A stretch of DNA of 64,000 nt, from positions 31,870-95,869 of the forward strand of contig JBKJIG010000162.1 of NCBI GenBank assembly GCA_046598415.1. The letters are read 5' to 3'. A model generated the notes under the pieces. It ran no database searches. It saw nothing but the letters and a program-made list of their open reading frames with translations, and was not told where the DNA came from. The DNA is from VFJZ01 sp046598415. Lineage in GTDB: Bacteria > Actinomycetota > Thermoleophilia > Gaiellales > F1-60-MAGs149. The position numbers and the translations under genes are program-made. This document shows positions 34,252 to 42,731 of this stretch, in pieces. How positions within the stretch are numbered: position 1 is the stretch's first letter; every line of letters starts with the position of its first letter.

Positions 34252-35436
34252 TCACGGCACTCCTTCGAGCTGGACCTTGCCCGAGGCGTGATCGCGCAGG
34301 CCGACCAGCGACACGACCGCGAGCGCCGCGGCCGCAACGGCAACGACGCCGAACGCGACGCGCAGCCCGAACAGGTCGCCGATCTGCCCGACGGCGACGG
34401 GGCCGAACAGGAACGCCACGTAGGACAGCGCCGTCACGGTCGGCAGCACGCCGCCGCCGTACTCGACGTCGATCGGCACCGTCAGGGTCAGCGCGGCCGG
34501 TCCGATGCCGCCGAAGCCGACCGAGGCGATGCCGAGGCCCACGACGGCCGTGCCCGAGACGGTGGCCGTCGCGGCCACGCCGACACCCACCGCTGCGAGG
34601 GTCGCGCCGACGGCCATCGTGCGCCGGGCACCGATCCGCGCGACGAACGCGTCGGCCGCGTAGGCGCCGATCGCGAGACCGACGCTGACGACGAACGCCG
34701 ACGTGCTCGCGACGACCGCGGTCGACCCGATCGCGTTCCGCAGCAGCACGGCGGCGAAGCTCGTGGTCGCACCCTCGAGGAAGAAGCCGCCGAACGCGAG
34801 GGCGATCAGCACCGGGATGCCCGCGATCGCCAGCACGCCGCGCAGCGACAGGTGACCGGTTGCGGGGTTGGAGATCGCGGGGAGCACCAGGAGGCGCGCG
34901 GTGAGGGAGCACGCGGCGAGCAGGACGACGCCAGTGATCACGAAGCACACCCGGTAGCTCAGGCCGAGCGCGACGACGGCCACGCCGATACCGCCGCCGG
35001 CCACGAGGCCGGCGAAGAACACCGACTGCACGCGGCCCATCACCGGCGTGCCGCTGGCCGCCTGCACGCGGCTCGCGGCCGTCAACACGGCGACGTCCAC
35101 CATGCCGGCGCCGACGCCGGTGATCGCCATCGCGATCCACGGCGTGGCGGAACCGTCGCCGAGAGCGAGCACCAGCAGGCCCGTGGTGACGATCGACGAT
35201 CCGAGGACGAGCAGCACCCGCGATCCGAACCGCGCCACGATCCGGGAGCCCGACAGCGCCGCCGGCACGCCGAACAGCGGCGGCAGCAGCAGCAGGAGCC
35301 CGAGCTGCGACTCCGAGAAGCCGTAGTCGTGCTGCAGCTCGGCGATGACCGCCTGGAACGCGCCCCAGACGGTGCCGAACGCCGCGAACGAGAGGCACAG
35401 CAGCACGACGTTTCGTGTCACCCGGCGCTGCTCCAC
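34252..35436 (-). CDS. Major facilitator superfamily permease (YbjJ/FucP-like)
   Basis: The 394-residue protein has 12 predicted transmembrane helices. Motif-A-like loops are degenerate (GSRIVARFGSRVLL after helix 2 and DAFVARIGARRTM after helix 8). The order resembles MFS members annotated as YbjJ/FucP-like. The substrate cannot be told. The start is a GTG at 35436. It stands alone between convergent and same-strand neighbours with gaps of 92 and 139 bp. Confidence 0.85.
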   Translation of the reverse strand: MEQRRVTRNVVLLCLSFAAFGTVWGAFQAVIAELQHDYGFSESQLGLLLLLPPLFGVPAALSGSRIVARFGSRVLLVLGSSIVTTGLLVLALGDGSATPWIAMAITGVGAGMVDVAVLTAASRVQAASGTPVMGRVQSVFFAGLVAGGGIGVAVVALGLSYRVCFVITGVVLLAACSLTARLLVLPAISNPATGHLSLRGVLAIAGIPVLIALAFGGFFLEGATTSFAAVLLRNAIGSTAVVASTSAFVVSVGLAIGAYAADAFVARIGARRTMAVGATLAAVGVGVAATATVSGTAVVGLGIASVGFGGIGPAALTLTVPIDVEYGGGVLPTVTALSYVAFLFGPVAVGQIGDLFGLRVAFGVVAVAAAALAVVSLVGLRDHASGKVQLEGVP

Positions 35437-35575
35437 CCCGGCAGGGTACGTGTCCCGGCGAGGGCGAGGAGCGCCGCCCGGGCACGGCGAACCGCCGACG
35501 ACGTAGACGAGGTGATGAGGATCGCATTCGTCGCCGGCGGAACCCGGTATCGCCCCGAGAGGCGAAGCTCTGGAG

Positions 35576-36642
35576 CTACTTGTTCGTGATGTTCGTGGTG
35601 ACGTAGGCCGCGACGTTCTGGATGTCCTGGTCGGACAGCACGCCCTCGAAGGCCGGCATGCCGCCGCCGCCCTTGGTCACCTGCGCGGCGACCTTGGCGT
35701 CGTCCGCGGCGGCGGGGATCGAGGTCAGGTCGGGGCCGCCGTTGCCGCCGGTGCCGCTGGCGCCGTGGCAGACCGAGCAGTTGTTGGCGAACACCTGCTC
35801 GCCGGCCGCCGCGTCGCCGCCGGCGGGTGCCGCCGTCGTGTCGGTACCGGTCGTGGCAGTCGGCGCCTCACCGGCGTGGGTGGCTGCCGCAGCGGCTGCC
35901 CCGGGCTCGACCGGGCCCATCGTGCCGTCGAGCGAGAACAGCCACAGGCTGTCGCCGTGCGACGTGCCGGCCAGGCTGTTGCCGCCGGCGTAGAAGGCGA
36001 CGTACTCGTGGCCGTCCTCCTCGAAGATGGTCGGCACGTTGTTGGCGCCGGCGCCGGTCTGGAAGCTCCAGAGCAGGTCGCCGGTGGTGGCGTTGTACGC
36101 CTCCAGCTCGCCGCCGTTGCGGCCGACGAACGTGACGTTGCCGGCGGTGGTGGCCGAGCCCGAATAGCACGACTCCGGGAAGTCCTTCTGCCACTTGATC
36201 TCGCCGGTGGTGCCGTCGATCGCCGTCAGATGCCCGGGGTTCGGGCCGAAGCCCGTGATGGCGATGATGCTGCCGATGAACTGCTTGCCCTCGGTGAAGC
36301 CGGGGATATCGGACGCCGAGTAGCCCGCGACGCCGTCCTGGGAGCAGACGTAGATCATGTTCGTCTTCGGGTTGTAGCTCGACGGCTGCCAGTTCGTCCC
36401 GCCGGTCGCGTTCGGAGCCGTCACCATGACCTCCTCGTGCTCCTGCGGCGTGAAGATCGAGCCGCGCTTCACCGCCAGCGGCTTGTCGCGCTTCTTGTTG
36501 ATGGTGTCGATCTGCTTCTTGATGTTGGCGAAGGCCTCGTCGGTCACGGTCTGGCTCGCGAACGGCGCGTTGGTCAGACGAGAACGAGGAGGATGATGCC
36601 GGGCACGAACACGACCGTGAATCCTCTGGCGATGTTCTTCAT
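35576..36642 (-). pseudogene. PQQ-dependent alcohol dehydrogenase with cytochrome c domain, internally deleted
   Basis: A real start exists at 36642 (GGGAGG 8 bases upstream) encoding MKNIARGFTVVFVPGIILLV then a stop after LV, i.e. a signal/anchor only. One base further the frame TNAPFASQTVTDEAFANIKK opens and runs 332 residues: the C-terminal third to half of a PQQ beta-propeller (GHLTAIDGTTGEIKWQKDFP, ESCYSGSATTAGNVTFVGRN, ATTGDLLWSFQTGAGANNVP). It ends in a class I cytochrome c domain (FANNCSVCHGASG, Met in GGGMPAF). The usual N-terminal 250-300 residues with most PQQ ligands are missing. An internal deletion plus frame change is the simplest reading. Confidence 0.7.
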
Positions 36643-36752
36643 AGCGCGAACCTCCCCGCCTCGTTGACCCATCACACATCGCGCCCGGGTTAGCCCGGCC
36701 GAACGCGGGGAGGACGCGGGTGAACGGCTCGTGCGGGCGGGCCGGAAAGGGG

Positions 36753-37157
36753 ATGAGGCAGTTGGTGCGTGAAGACCTTCGCGACCAGTCGTTCGGCGAC
36801 CTGTTCAAACAGCTCTCGGAACAGACGTCGACGCTGGTGCGGCAAGAAGTCGAACTCGCGCGGACCGAGCTGAGGCAGAAGAGCCGGAGCGCAGGGGTCG
36901 GGGCCGGCCTGATCGGTGCCGGGGGCCTGCTCGGACTGGGGGCGTTCGGTGCGCTGACGGCGATGCTGATCGTCCTGCTGGCCCTCAGGGTCGACGCGTG
37001 GCTGGCGTGCCTGATCGTCACCGCGGTCTACGGCGCCGGCGCCGCGATCCTGGCCATGGCCGGCAAGGGCAAGGTGCAGGCCGCTGCGCCACCGGTGCCG
37101 GAGCAGACGATCGAGACCCTGAAGGAGGACGTGCAATGGGCGCGGACACGGATCTGA
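36753..37157 (+). CDS. Holin-X / phage-holin-like membrane protein (DUF1469)
   Basis: The 134-residue protein opens with an amphipathic helix (SFGDLFKQLSEQTSTLVRQE then VELARTEL) typical of the actinobacterial Holin-X (DUF1469) family. Two transmembrane helices (LIGAGGLLGLGAFGALTAML and WLACLIVTAVYGAGAAIL) follow. Despite the name these are host envelope proteins of unknown role. GGAAAGGGG precedes the ATG; a GTG at 36765 is an alternative. The 3' end overlaps the DUF3618 gene by 22 bp; the two families often occur as a pair. Confidence 0.75.
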   Translation: MRQLVREDLRDQSFGDLFKQLSEQTSTLVRQEVELARTELRQKSRSAGVGAGLIGAGGLLGLGAFGALTAMLIVLLALRVDAWLACLIVTAVYGAGAAILAMAGKGKVQAAAPPVPEQTIETLKEDVQWARTRI

Positions 37158-37372
37158 TTCGCGCGCAGATCGCGCGCACCCGCGACGAGATGGGTGCGAT
37201 CATCGACGCCATCGCCTACAAGGCCGACGTGCAGGCCCGGGCGAAGGATCGCGTCAGCGACGCGGTCGACCGGGCTCGCGAGTCGGTGTCGGAGACGGCG
37301 AGCTCCATCAAGGACGCGGTCAGCGGCACCGCCTCGTCGATCAAGGGCCGGGCCGGAGGCGATCCCGGCTAA
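37136..37372 (+). CDS. DUF3618-family protein
   Basis: The 78-residue protein begins DTDLIRAQIARTRDEMGAII then DAIAYKADVQARAKDRV, the R-x-x-I-x-x-TRxxMGxxIDAI signature of DUF3618. The rest is a Ser/Ala-rich low-complexity amphipathic tail. The ATG at 37136 has GAAGGAGG 7 bases upstream and lies inside the 3' end of the Holin-X gene. It is probably membrane-associated through that partner; function unknown. Confidence 0.85.
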   Translation: MGADTDLIRAQIARTRDEMGAIIDAIAYKADVQARAKDRVSDAVDRARESVSETASSIKDAVSGTASSIKGRAGGDPG

Positions 37373-37528
37373 GCGCCGAGCCGTGCCAATCCGCGGAGAA
37401 CGGCGCCGGATCGGCGGCCCCCGGACGGGCACGTTCGGCTCGCGGCCGATCGGTGAACAGCGCGAGATGACGACCGGTGGCACGATGTCGGTGCGCCGAC
37501 CGGCCAGCCGAACCATAGGAGGGATTCC

Positions 37529-37894
37529 ATGACACCGATCACCTCGCTCGACTTCGTTGCCGTTCCGTCCCAGGATGCCGAGCGATCGCGCGTGTTCTAC
37601 GGCGAGACGCTCGGCCTGCGGGCCGACGACAAGGCCGACTACGAGTTCTGGATCGGCCAGACGTGCCTCGGCATCTGGGAGCCCGACAAGATGGGTGCGA
37701 CCTTCGCGCCGCAGAAGAACGCGCACCTGGCGTTGCACGTCGAAGACGTCGCGGCGGCGCGCGCCGAGCTCGAGGCCAAGGGCGTCGAGTTCGCCGGCGA
37801 CACGTTCGACACGGGCGTCTGCCACATGGCGTTCTTCACCGATCCCGACGGCAACGACCTGATGCTGCACGCGCGCTACTCGCCGCGCGCCTGA
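37529..37894 (+). CDS. VOC (glyoxalase/bleomycin-resistance) family protein
   Basis: The 121-residue protein has the paired beta-alpha-beta-beta-beta VOC fold: ITSLDFVAVPSQDAERSRVF, YGETLGLRADD, then HLALHVEDVAAARAELEAKG and FFTDPDGNDLMLHARY. The C-terminal metal-ligand strand is intact (DPDGNDLMLH). The substrate is unknown, since the family includes isomerases, dioxygenases and binding proteins. A very strong AGGAGGGA precedes the ATG, suggesting high expression. Confidence 0.85.
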   Translation: MTPITSLDFVAVPSQDAERSRVFYGETLGLRADDKADYEFWIGQTCLGIWEPDKMGATFAPQKNAHLALHVEDVAAARAELEAKGVEFAGDTFDTGVCHMAFFTDPDGNDLMLHARYSPRA

Positions 37895-37901
37895 CATCGC
37901 C

Positions 37902-38450
37902 GTGCCGTGGGCACCCGGCGACGAGATCGAGTGGCGTGAGGTCTGGCAGGGCCACGTGCTGCTGACGTGGCCCGTGCGCGTCGTCGCCGACCGCGACGAT
38001 CTGCTCGCCGTCTTCATCGCCGAAGGCGCACTCTTCACCTTCCCGGACCGGTGGCCGTGGGCCGCCCAGCATCCCTGGGCGGCCCGCGGCGCCTGGGAGG
38101 GGCACGGCGTGCTGATCCTGCACCGGCCCGGCGATCCCTACACCGTCTGGGTGTTCTGGGAGGGCCCGGACCGGACATTCGCGGGCTTCTACGTCAACTT
38201 CCAGGCCCCGATCGTGCGTGGCGAACGCTCGCTCGATACCTTCGATCACGAGCTCGACATCTCCGTTCATCCGGACGGCACCTGGGAGTTCAAGGACGAC
38301 GAGCTGCTCGACCACTGCATCCGCGAGGGCAGGTTCTCGGCGGCCGACGTGGCGGCGATCCGCTCGGCGGGCCGTCGCGTCGCGGACGAGCTCGAGCACG
38401 GCCGGCAGTGGTGGGACGACGTGTGGGCGTCCTGGGAACTACCTGGCTGA
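37902..38450 (+). CDS. DUF402-family protein
   Basis: The 182-residue protein carries the DUF402 pattern: EVWQGHVLLTWPVRVVADRD then YTVWVFWEGPDRTFAGFYVN, FDHELDISVHPDGTWEFKDD and a C-terminal helix with WWDDVWASWELP. DUF402 proteins are metal-dependent phosphohydrolase-like enzymes; the acidic residues in DHELDISVHPD would be ligands. The GTG start lies 7 bp after the VOC stop. It overlaps the convergent DHA2 permease gene by 12 bp. Confidence 0.85.
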   Translation: MPWAPGDEIEWREVWQGHVLLTWPVRVVADRDDLLAVFIAEGALFTFPDRWPWAAQHPWAARGAWEGHGVLILHRPGDPYTVWVFWEGPDRTFAGFYVNFQAPIVRGERSLDTFDHELDISVHPDGTWEFKDDELLDHCIREGRFSAADVAAIRSAGRRVADELEHGRQWWDDVWASWELPG

Positions 38451-39848
38451 GGGCGCGGCGGCGCTGACCATCGTCTCCGGCGGCACGTCGCGGAGCGTGC
38501 CGCGGGCGACGACCGTCGCGGCCACCAGGACGCCGGCGGCCAGCAGGTAGGCCGGCCGGAGCGCCGCCGCGAGCTCGTGCACCGTGCCCTCGGCCGGTAC
38601 CTTCGCGGCCACCAGCGAGCCGAGGGCGGCGATGCCGAGCACGATGCCGACGTTGCGGCCGCTCGAGACGACGGCGGCGGCCACGCCGGCCTGCTCCTTC
38701 GGCATGCTCGCGACCGCCACGGTCGACAGCGGCGCGTTCAGCACGCCGTAGCCGATGCCGAGCAGCAGGTAGCAGCAGAGGAAGGCGACGATCGGCCCGT
38801 CGCCCGGCAGCAGCGCCAGCGCCGTCAGCGCGACCGCCATCGTCAGCGTGGAGGACGCCAGCACGCCGCGCGGCCCGCGCGTCGCCACCAGCCAGCCCGA
38901 GATCGGCCCGCCGGCCAGCGTGGGGAGGGCCGCCGGCAGCGTCAGCAGTCCCGCCGCCAGGGCCGAGTAGCCGCGGCCGCGCTCCAGGAACAGCGTGTTC
39001 TCGTAGATGAAGCCGCCGAACGCGAAGAAGGCGGCGACGGAGATGAACGTCGCGCCCGAGAACTGCCGGTCGCGGAAGAACCGCAGGTCGAGCAGCGGCT
39101 CGCGGGTGCGCGACTCGACCCGCAGGAAGGCCACTGCCAGCACGACGTCGGCGGCGAAGATGCCGACGATGCGCGGCGACGTCCAGCCGTACCGCGCGGC
39201 TCCGATCAGCGCGTACGTGAGGCTCGCCAGCAGCACGACCGCCAGCACCTGACCCCACACGTCGAGGCGTCGCGCCACCGCGCTGCGCGACGCCGGCACC
39301 ACGCGCAGGACGGCGCCGAGCGCGGCCACGCCGATCGCCGCGTTGACCGCGAACACCGCCCGCCAGCCGAACCCGTCGACCGTGGCGCCGCCGATGATCG
39401 GCCCGAGGCCGAGGCCGATGCCCGACGAGATGCCCCAGATGCCGATCGCGCGCGCCCGCTCCCGCGCATCGGGATAGAGGTTCGCGACGATCGCCAGGCT
39501 CGTCGGCGTCAGCGCGGTGCCGCCGACGGCCTGCACGACTCGGAATGCGAGCAGCCAGCCGACGCTCGGCGCGACGGCACAGAGCAACGCCCCGCCGGCG
39601 AACAGCACGTAGCCGGAAACCAGCATCCGCCGGCGTCCGAAACGGTCGGCGACGTAGCCGGCCGACAACAGCAGGCTCGCGCCGACGAGGTTGTACGCGT
39701 CGATGATCCACGCCGTCGTGTCATGACCGGCCTGCAGGTCGCGCGCGATCTCGGGCAGGGCGACGATGACGATCGTCACGTTCAGCGTGACGAGGAAGAC
39801 GCCCAGCGTCAGGGCGACCAGCGCGAACGTGCGGCGGCGCGGATCCAC
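38439..39848 (-). CDS. MFS drug/H+ antiporter, DHA2 (EmrB/QacA) type
   Basis: The 469-residue protein has 14 predicted transmembrane helices. It shows the DHA2 start VTLGVFLVTLNVTIVIVALP, motif A after helix 2 (GYVADRFGRRRMLVSG), motif C (GTALTPTSLAIVAN region) and a second FGGFIYENTLFLERGRGYSA loop. The family exports lipophilic drugs, dyes or metabolites with protons coming in. The GTG start is at 39848. It lies downstream of potA but has a 24-bp gap and probably its own expression. No regulator gene is adjacent. Confidence 0.88.
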   Translation of the reverse strand: MDPRRRTFALVALTLGVFLVTLNVTIVIVALPEIARDLQAGHDTTAWIIDAYNLVGASLLLSAGYVADRFGRRRMLVSGYVLFAGGALLCAVAPSVGWLLAFRVVQAVGGTALTPTSLAIVANLYPDARERARAIGIWGISSGIGLGLGPIIGGATVDGFGWRAVFAVNAAIGVAALGAVLRVVPASRSAVARRLDVWGQVLAVVLLASLTYALIGAARYGWTSPRIVGIFAADVVLAVAFLRVESRTREPLLDLRFFRDRQFSGATFISVAAFFAFGGFIYENTLFLERGRGYSALAAGLLTLPAALPTLAGGPISGWLVATRGPRGVLASSTLTMAVALTALALLPGDGPIVAFLCCYLLLGIGYGVLNAPLSTVAVASMPKEQAGVAAAVVSSGRNVGIVLGIAALGSLVAAKVPAEGTVHELAAALRPAYLLAAGVLVAATVVARGTLRDVPPETMVSAAAPSAR

Positions 39849-39872
39849 GCTGGGCAGGGTAGGGCCCTGAGA

Positions 39873-40958
39873 TCAGGTGCCGCGCAGGATGCGCATCGCT
39901 TCGGGCGGCAGGTGGACGCTGACCGGGGCGCCCTGCTCGGTCGGGATGCCGGCGGCGCCGTCGTTGGCGACCAGCGACCGCACCAGCTCGCCGGTGGCGA
40001 GGCGCACGCGCACGTCGAGCACGGAGCCGACGAAGACGACCCGATCGATCAGGCCGGGGAGCGTGTTGTCGCCGGCCGGACCGTGCGTGCCGACCACGAC
40101 CCGCTCGGGGCGGATCACCGCGTGCACCGTGCCGGTGGCGTCGGTGGCGCCCTGGCGGCAGTGGAGCGTGAACTCGCCGATGTGGAAGGCGCCGTCGCCG
40201 CTCGCGTGGCCGCTGAGCAGGTTCGACACGCCGAGGAACTCCGCCACGAACCGCGTGTCGGGCGCCTCGTAGACCGCCTGCGGGCCACCCATCTGCTCGA
40301 CCTTGCCGTTGTTCATGACCGCGAGGCGGTCGCTCATCGTGAGCGCCTCCTCCTGGTCGTGCGTGACGTAGACGAACGTGATGCCGAGGTCCTGCTGCAG
40401 CGTCTTCAGCTCGACCTGCAGGTCCTTGCGCAGGCGGGCGTCGAGGGCGCCGAGCGGCTCGTCCAGCAGCAGCACGCGCGGGTTCAGCACCAGCGCGCGG
40501 GCGAGCGCCACGCGCTGCTGCTGGCCTCCCGACATCTGCGTCGGCCGGCGGGCGTCGAAGCCGGTCAGCTGCACGAGATCGAGCGCCTCGGCGACGCGCT
40601 TGCGCTGCTCCTCCTTCGTCGTCTTCTGGTATCGCAGCCCGAAGGCCACGTTCTCGGCGACGCTCAGGTGCGGGAAGAGCGCGTAGCTCTGGAACACCGT
40701 GTTGACGTTGCGCCTGTGCGGCGGGGTCGCCGACATGTCGGCGCCGTCGAGGCGGATCTCACCCTCGTCGGGGCGTTCGAAGCCCGCGATCATGCGCAGG
40801 GTCGTGGTCTTGCCGCAGCCGGACGGGCCGACCATCGAGAAGAACTCGCCACCCGGGATGTCGAGCGAGATGTCGTCCACCGCGGCGATGTCGCCAAAGC
40901 GCTTCGTCAGCGACACGATCTCGATGCGGCCGGCGGTCGTCGCCCCGTTCGTGGTCAT
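39873..40958 (-). CDS. potA: Spermidine/putrescine ABC transporter ATP-binding protein
   Basis: The 361-residue ATPase powers the importer. It has Walker A GPSGCGKTTT, the Q-loop VFQSYALFPH, signature MSGGQQQRVALARA, Walker B LLLDEPLGALD and H-loop YVTHDQEEA. A C-terminal TOBE domain (about residues 250-355) is present. Its ATG directly follows the potC stop with no gap. PotA could also serve other Fe3+/polyamine-type importers, but the neighbours are clearly PotB, PotC and PotD. Confidence 0.92.
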   Translation of the reverse strand: MTTNGATTAGRIEIVSLTKRFGDIAAVDDISLDIPGGEFFSMVGPSGCGKTTTLRMIAGFERPDEGEIRLDGADMSATPPHRRNVNTVFQSYALFPHLSVAENVAFGLRYQKTTKEEQRKRVAEALDLVQLTGFDARRPTQMSGGQQQRVALARALVLNPRVLLLDEPLGALDARLRKDLQVELKTLQQDLGITFVYVTHDQEEALTMSDRLAVMNNGKVEQMGGPQAVYEAPDTRFVAEFLGVSNLLSGHASGDGAFHIGEFTLHCRQGATDATGTVHAVIRPERVVVGTHGPAGDNTLPGLIDRVVFVGSVLDVRVRLATGELVRSLVANDGAAGIPTEQGAPVSVHLPPEAMRILRGT

Positions 40959-41819
40959 CTACATCCCTCCGATGGAGTCGAGCGCCGAGCCTTCCGTGCC
41001 GCGCGACAGGCGCTTCCAGACGAGATAGGCCAGCCCGAGCGCGAGCAGCGTGACGGCGACCATGATCGACGCCAGCGCGTTCAGCGCCGGCGTCGGCGCA
41101 CCGCGCGCGGCCGAGTAGAGCTTGATCGGAACCGTCTCCGTGTCGGCGCCCCTGGCCAGGTAGCTGGTGACGACGAAGTCGTCGATCGAGAGCGCGAAGA
41201 CGATCAGCAGGCCGGACACGATGGCGGGCGAGAGGAGCGGCAGCAGCACGCGCCGCAGCACGTCGGCCGGCGGCGCTCCGAGGTCGGCCGCGGCCTCCTC
41301 GTACTCCGGCCCGATCGACGCCAGCCGGCCGCGCACGATCACCACCACGTAGGAGATCGAGAACGTCACCTGGCCGATCACCTGGGCCGTGGTGCCGAGT
41401 CCGATGAACCCGAACAGCTGGGTGAAGAGGATGAACATCGACGCGCCCATGACCAGCTCCGGCGTCACCAGCGGCACGAGCATCAGCCCGTTCGCGGCGG
41501 TGCCGGCCTTGCTCTGCCATCGCTGCAGGCCGATCGCCAGCGCGACGCCGAGCGGCGTGGCGATCAGCATGGCGAGGGAGGCCAGCTCCAGCGAGTGCCA
41601 CATCGCGCTGCGGAGTGCATCGTCGCCCCACACCGAGCCGAGCGGATCGCCGTAGAACCAGCGTGTCGAGAAGCCCTGCCAGGCCGTGCGGGAGCGGCCG
41701 TCGTTGAAGGAGAACAGGACCGCGATGATGATCGGGACGATCGACCAGATGATGAACAGCCACGTCCAGAGGACGAGGAAGCGGGGCTTGCCCCACGGGT
41801 TGGTGATCCAGGCCCTCAT
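40959..41819 (-). CDS. potC: Spermidine/putrescine ABC transporter permease PotC
   Basis: The 286-residue membrane protein has six helices and the importer EAA loop EEAAADLGAPPADVLRRVLL that contacts PotA. The RAWITNPWGKPRFLVLWTWL start and FALSIDDFVVTSYLARGADT near the end are PotC-like. The ATG overlaps the potB stop by 4 bp. With PotB it forms the transmembrane channel. Confidence 0.9.
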   Translation of the reverse strand: MRAWITNPWGKPRFLVLWTWLFIIWSIVPIIIAVLFSFNDGRSRTAWQGFSTRWFYGDPLGSVWGDDALRSAMWHSLELASLAMLIATPLGVALAIGLQRWQSKAGTAANGLMLVPLVTPELVMGASMFILFTQLFGFIGLGTTAQVIGQVTFSISYVVVIVRGRLASIGPEYEEAAADLGAPPADVLRRVLLPLLSPAIVSGLLIVFALSIDDFVVTSYLARGADTETVPIKLYSAARGAPTPALNALASIMVAVTLLALGLAYLVWKRLSRGTEGSALDSIGGM

Positions 41820-42730
41820 GCGCGGATCGCCTTTCCGGCCCGGTGGGTCTGTCGCAGGTAGTAGGCCATCAGGATCAGCAGCATCGCGGACAGCACGACG
41901 GTCAGTGCCGCGCCGAGCGGCTTCTCGGAGCCGCGGTGGATGGCCAGGTCGATCTGGTTGCCGATCATGTTCGTGGATGGCGACGACGACATCAGGTCGG
42001 GCGTGTAGTAGTCGCCGAACATCGGCAGGGCGATCAGCACGAGGCCGCCCAGGATGCCGGGCATCGACAGCGGCAGCGTGACGCGGACGAACGCCCGGAA
42101 CGGGCTCGCGCCGAGGTCGCGGGCGGCCTCGATGACGCGCTGGTCGATGCGGTCGACTGACGCGTACACCGGCAGGATCAGGAACGGCACGTAGCCGTAC
42201 ACCAGTGCCAGCACGACGGTGACGGCCTGGCCGTCGAGCCAGCCGGCGCCCTGGTCGAGCAATCCAAGCGATCGGAACAGCGCGTCGATCTGGAAGAACG
42301 CCAGCATCCGCGCGGCATAGCCGTCGTCGGCCAGCAGGTTGATCCAGGCGAACATGCGCATCAGGTACGAGATCCAGAACGGCAGCACGATCAGCACCAG
42401 CAGGAGCCCGCGGTTGCGGCCCGCGCGCCGCGACACGTAGTACGCGACCGGGTAGCCGATCAGCAGCGACAGCGCGCCGGCGATCAGCACGTACGTGAAC
42501 GTCCGCAGGAACACCGTCCAGTAGATGCCGCCGGGCGTGATCTCGCCGAAGACCGAGCCGTACCAGCCGACGTTCCAGTTCAGCGGGTTCCAGATGGGGA
42601 TGGGGTCGCCGGTGTCGTCGGCGAACCCGAACGAGGTGGCGACGATCGCGTAGAACGCGACCACGAAGAAGGCGACGAGCCAGACGACGCCCGGAAGCGC
42701 GAACGCTCGCCAGATCCAGCGCGGGTACAC
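41816..42730 (-). CDS. potB: Spermidine/putrescine ABC transporter permease PotB
   Basis: The 304-residue membrane protein has six helices. The EAA loop reads EAARDLGASPFRAFVRVTLP. ALPGVVWLVAFFVVAFYAIV (first helix), LPFWISYLMRMFAWINLLAD and GDYYTPDLMSSSPSTNMIGN are typical for PotB/PotH permeases. The GTG start lies one base after the potD stop. Confidence 0.9.
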   Translation of the reverse strand: MYPRWIWRAFALPGVVWLVAFFVVAFYAIVATSFGFADDTGDPIPIWNPLNWNVGWYGSVFGEITPGGIYWTVFLRTFTYVLIAGALSLLIGYPVAYYVSRRAGRNRGLLLVLIVLPFWISYLMRMFAWINLLADDGYAARMLAFFQIDALFRSLGLLDQGAGWLDGQAVTVVLALVYGYVPFLILPVYASVDRIDQRVIEAARDLGASPFRAFVRVTLPLSMPGILGGLVLIALPMFGDYYTPDLMSSSPSTNMIGNQIDLAIHRGSEKPLGAALTVVLSAMLLILMAYYLRQTHRAGKAIRA

Positions 42731-42731
42731 G

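Noticed and set aside
36753..37372. Holin-X protein read as evidence of a prophage
   Set aside because: This family is a common host envelope protein in actinobacteria, usually paired with DUF3618 as here; no phage genes surround it.
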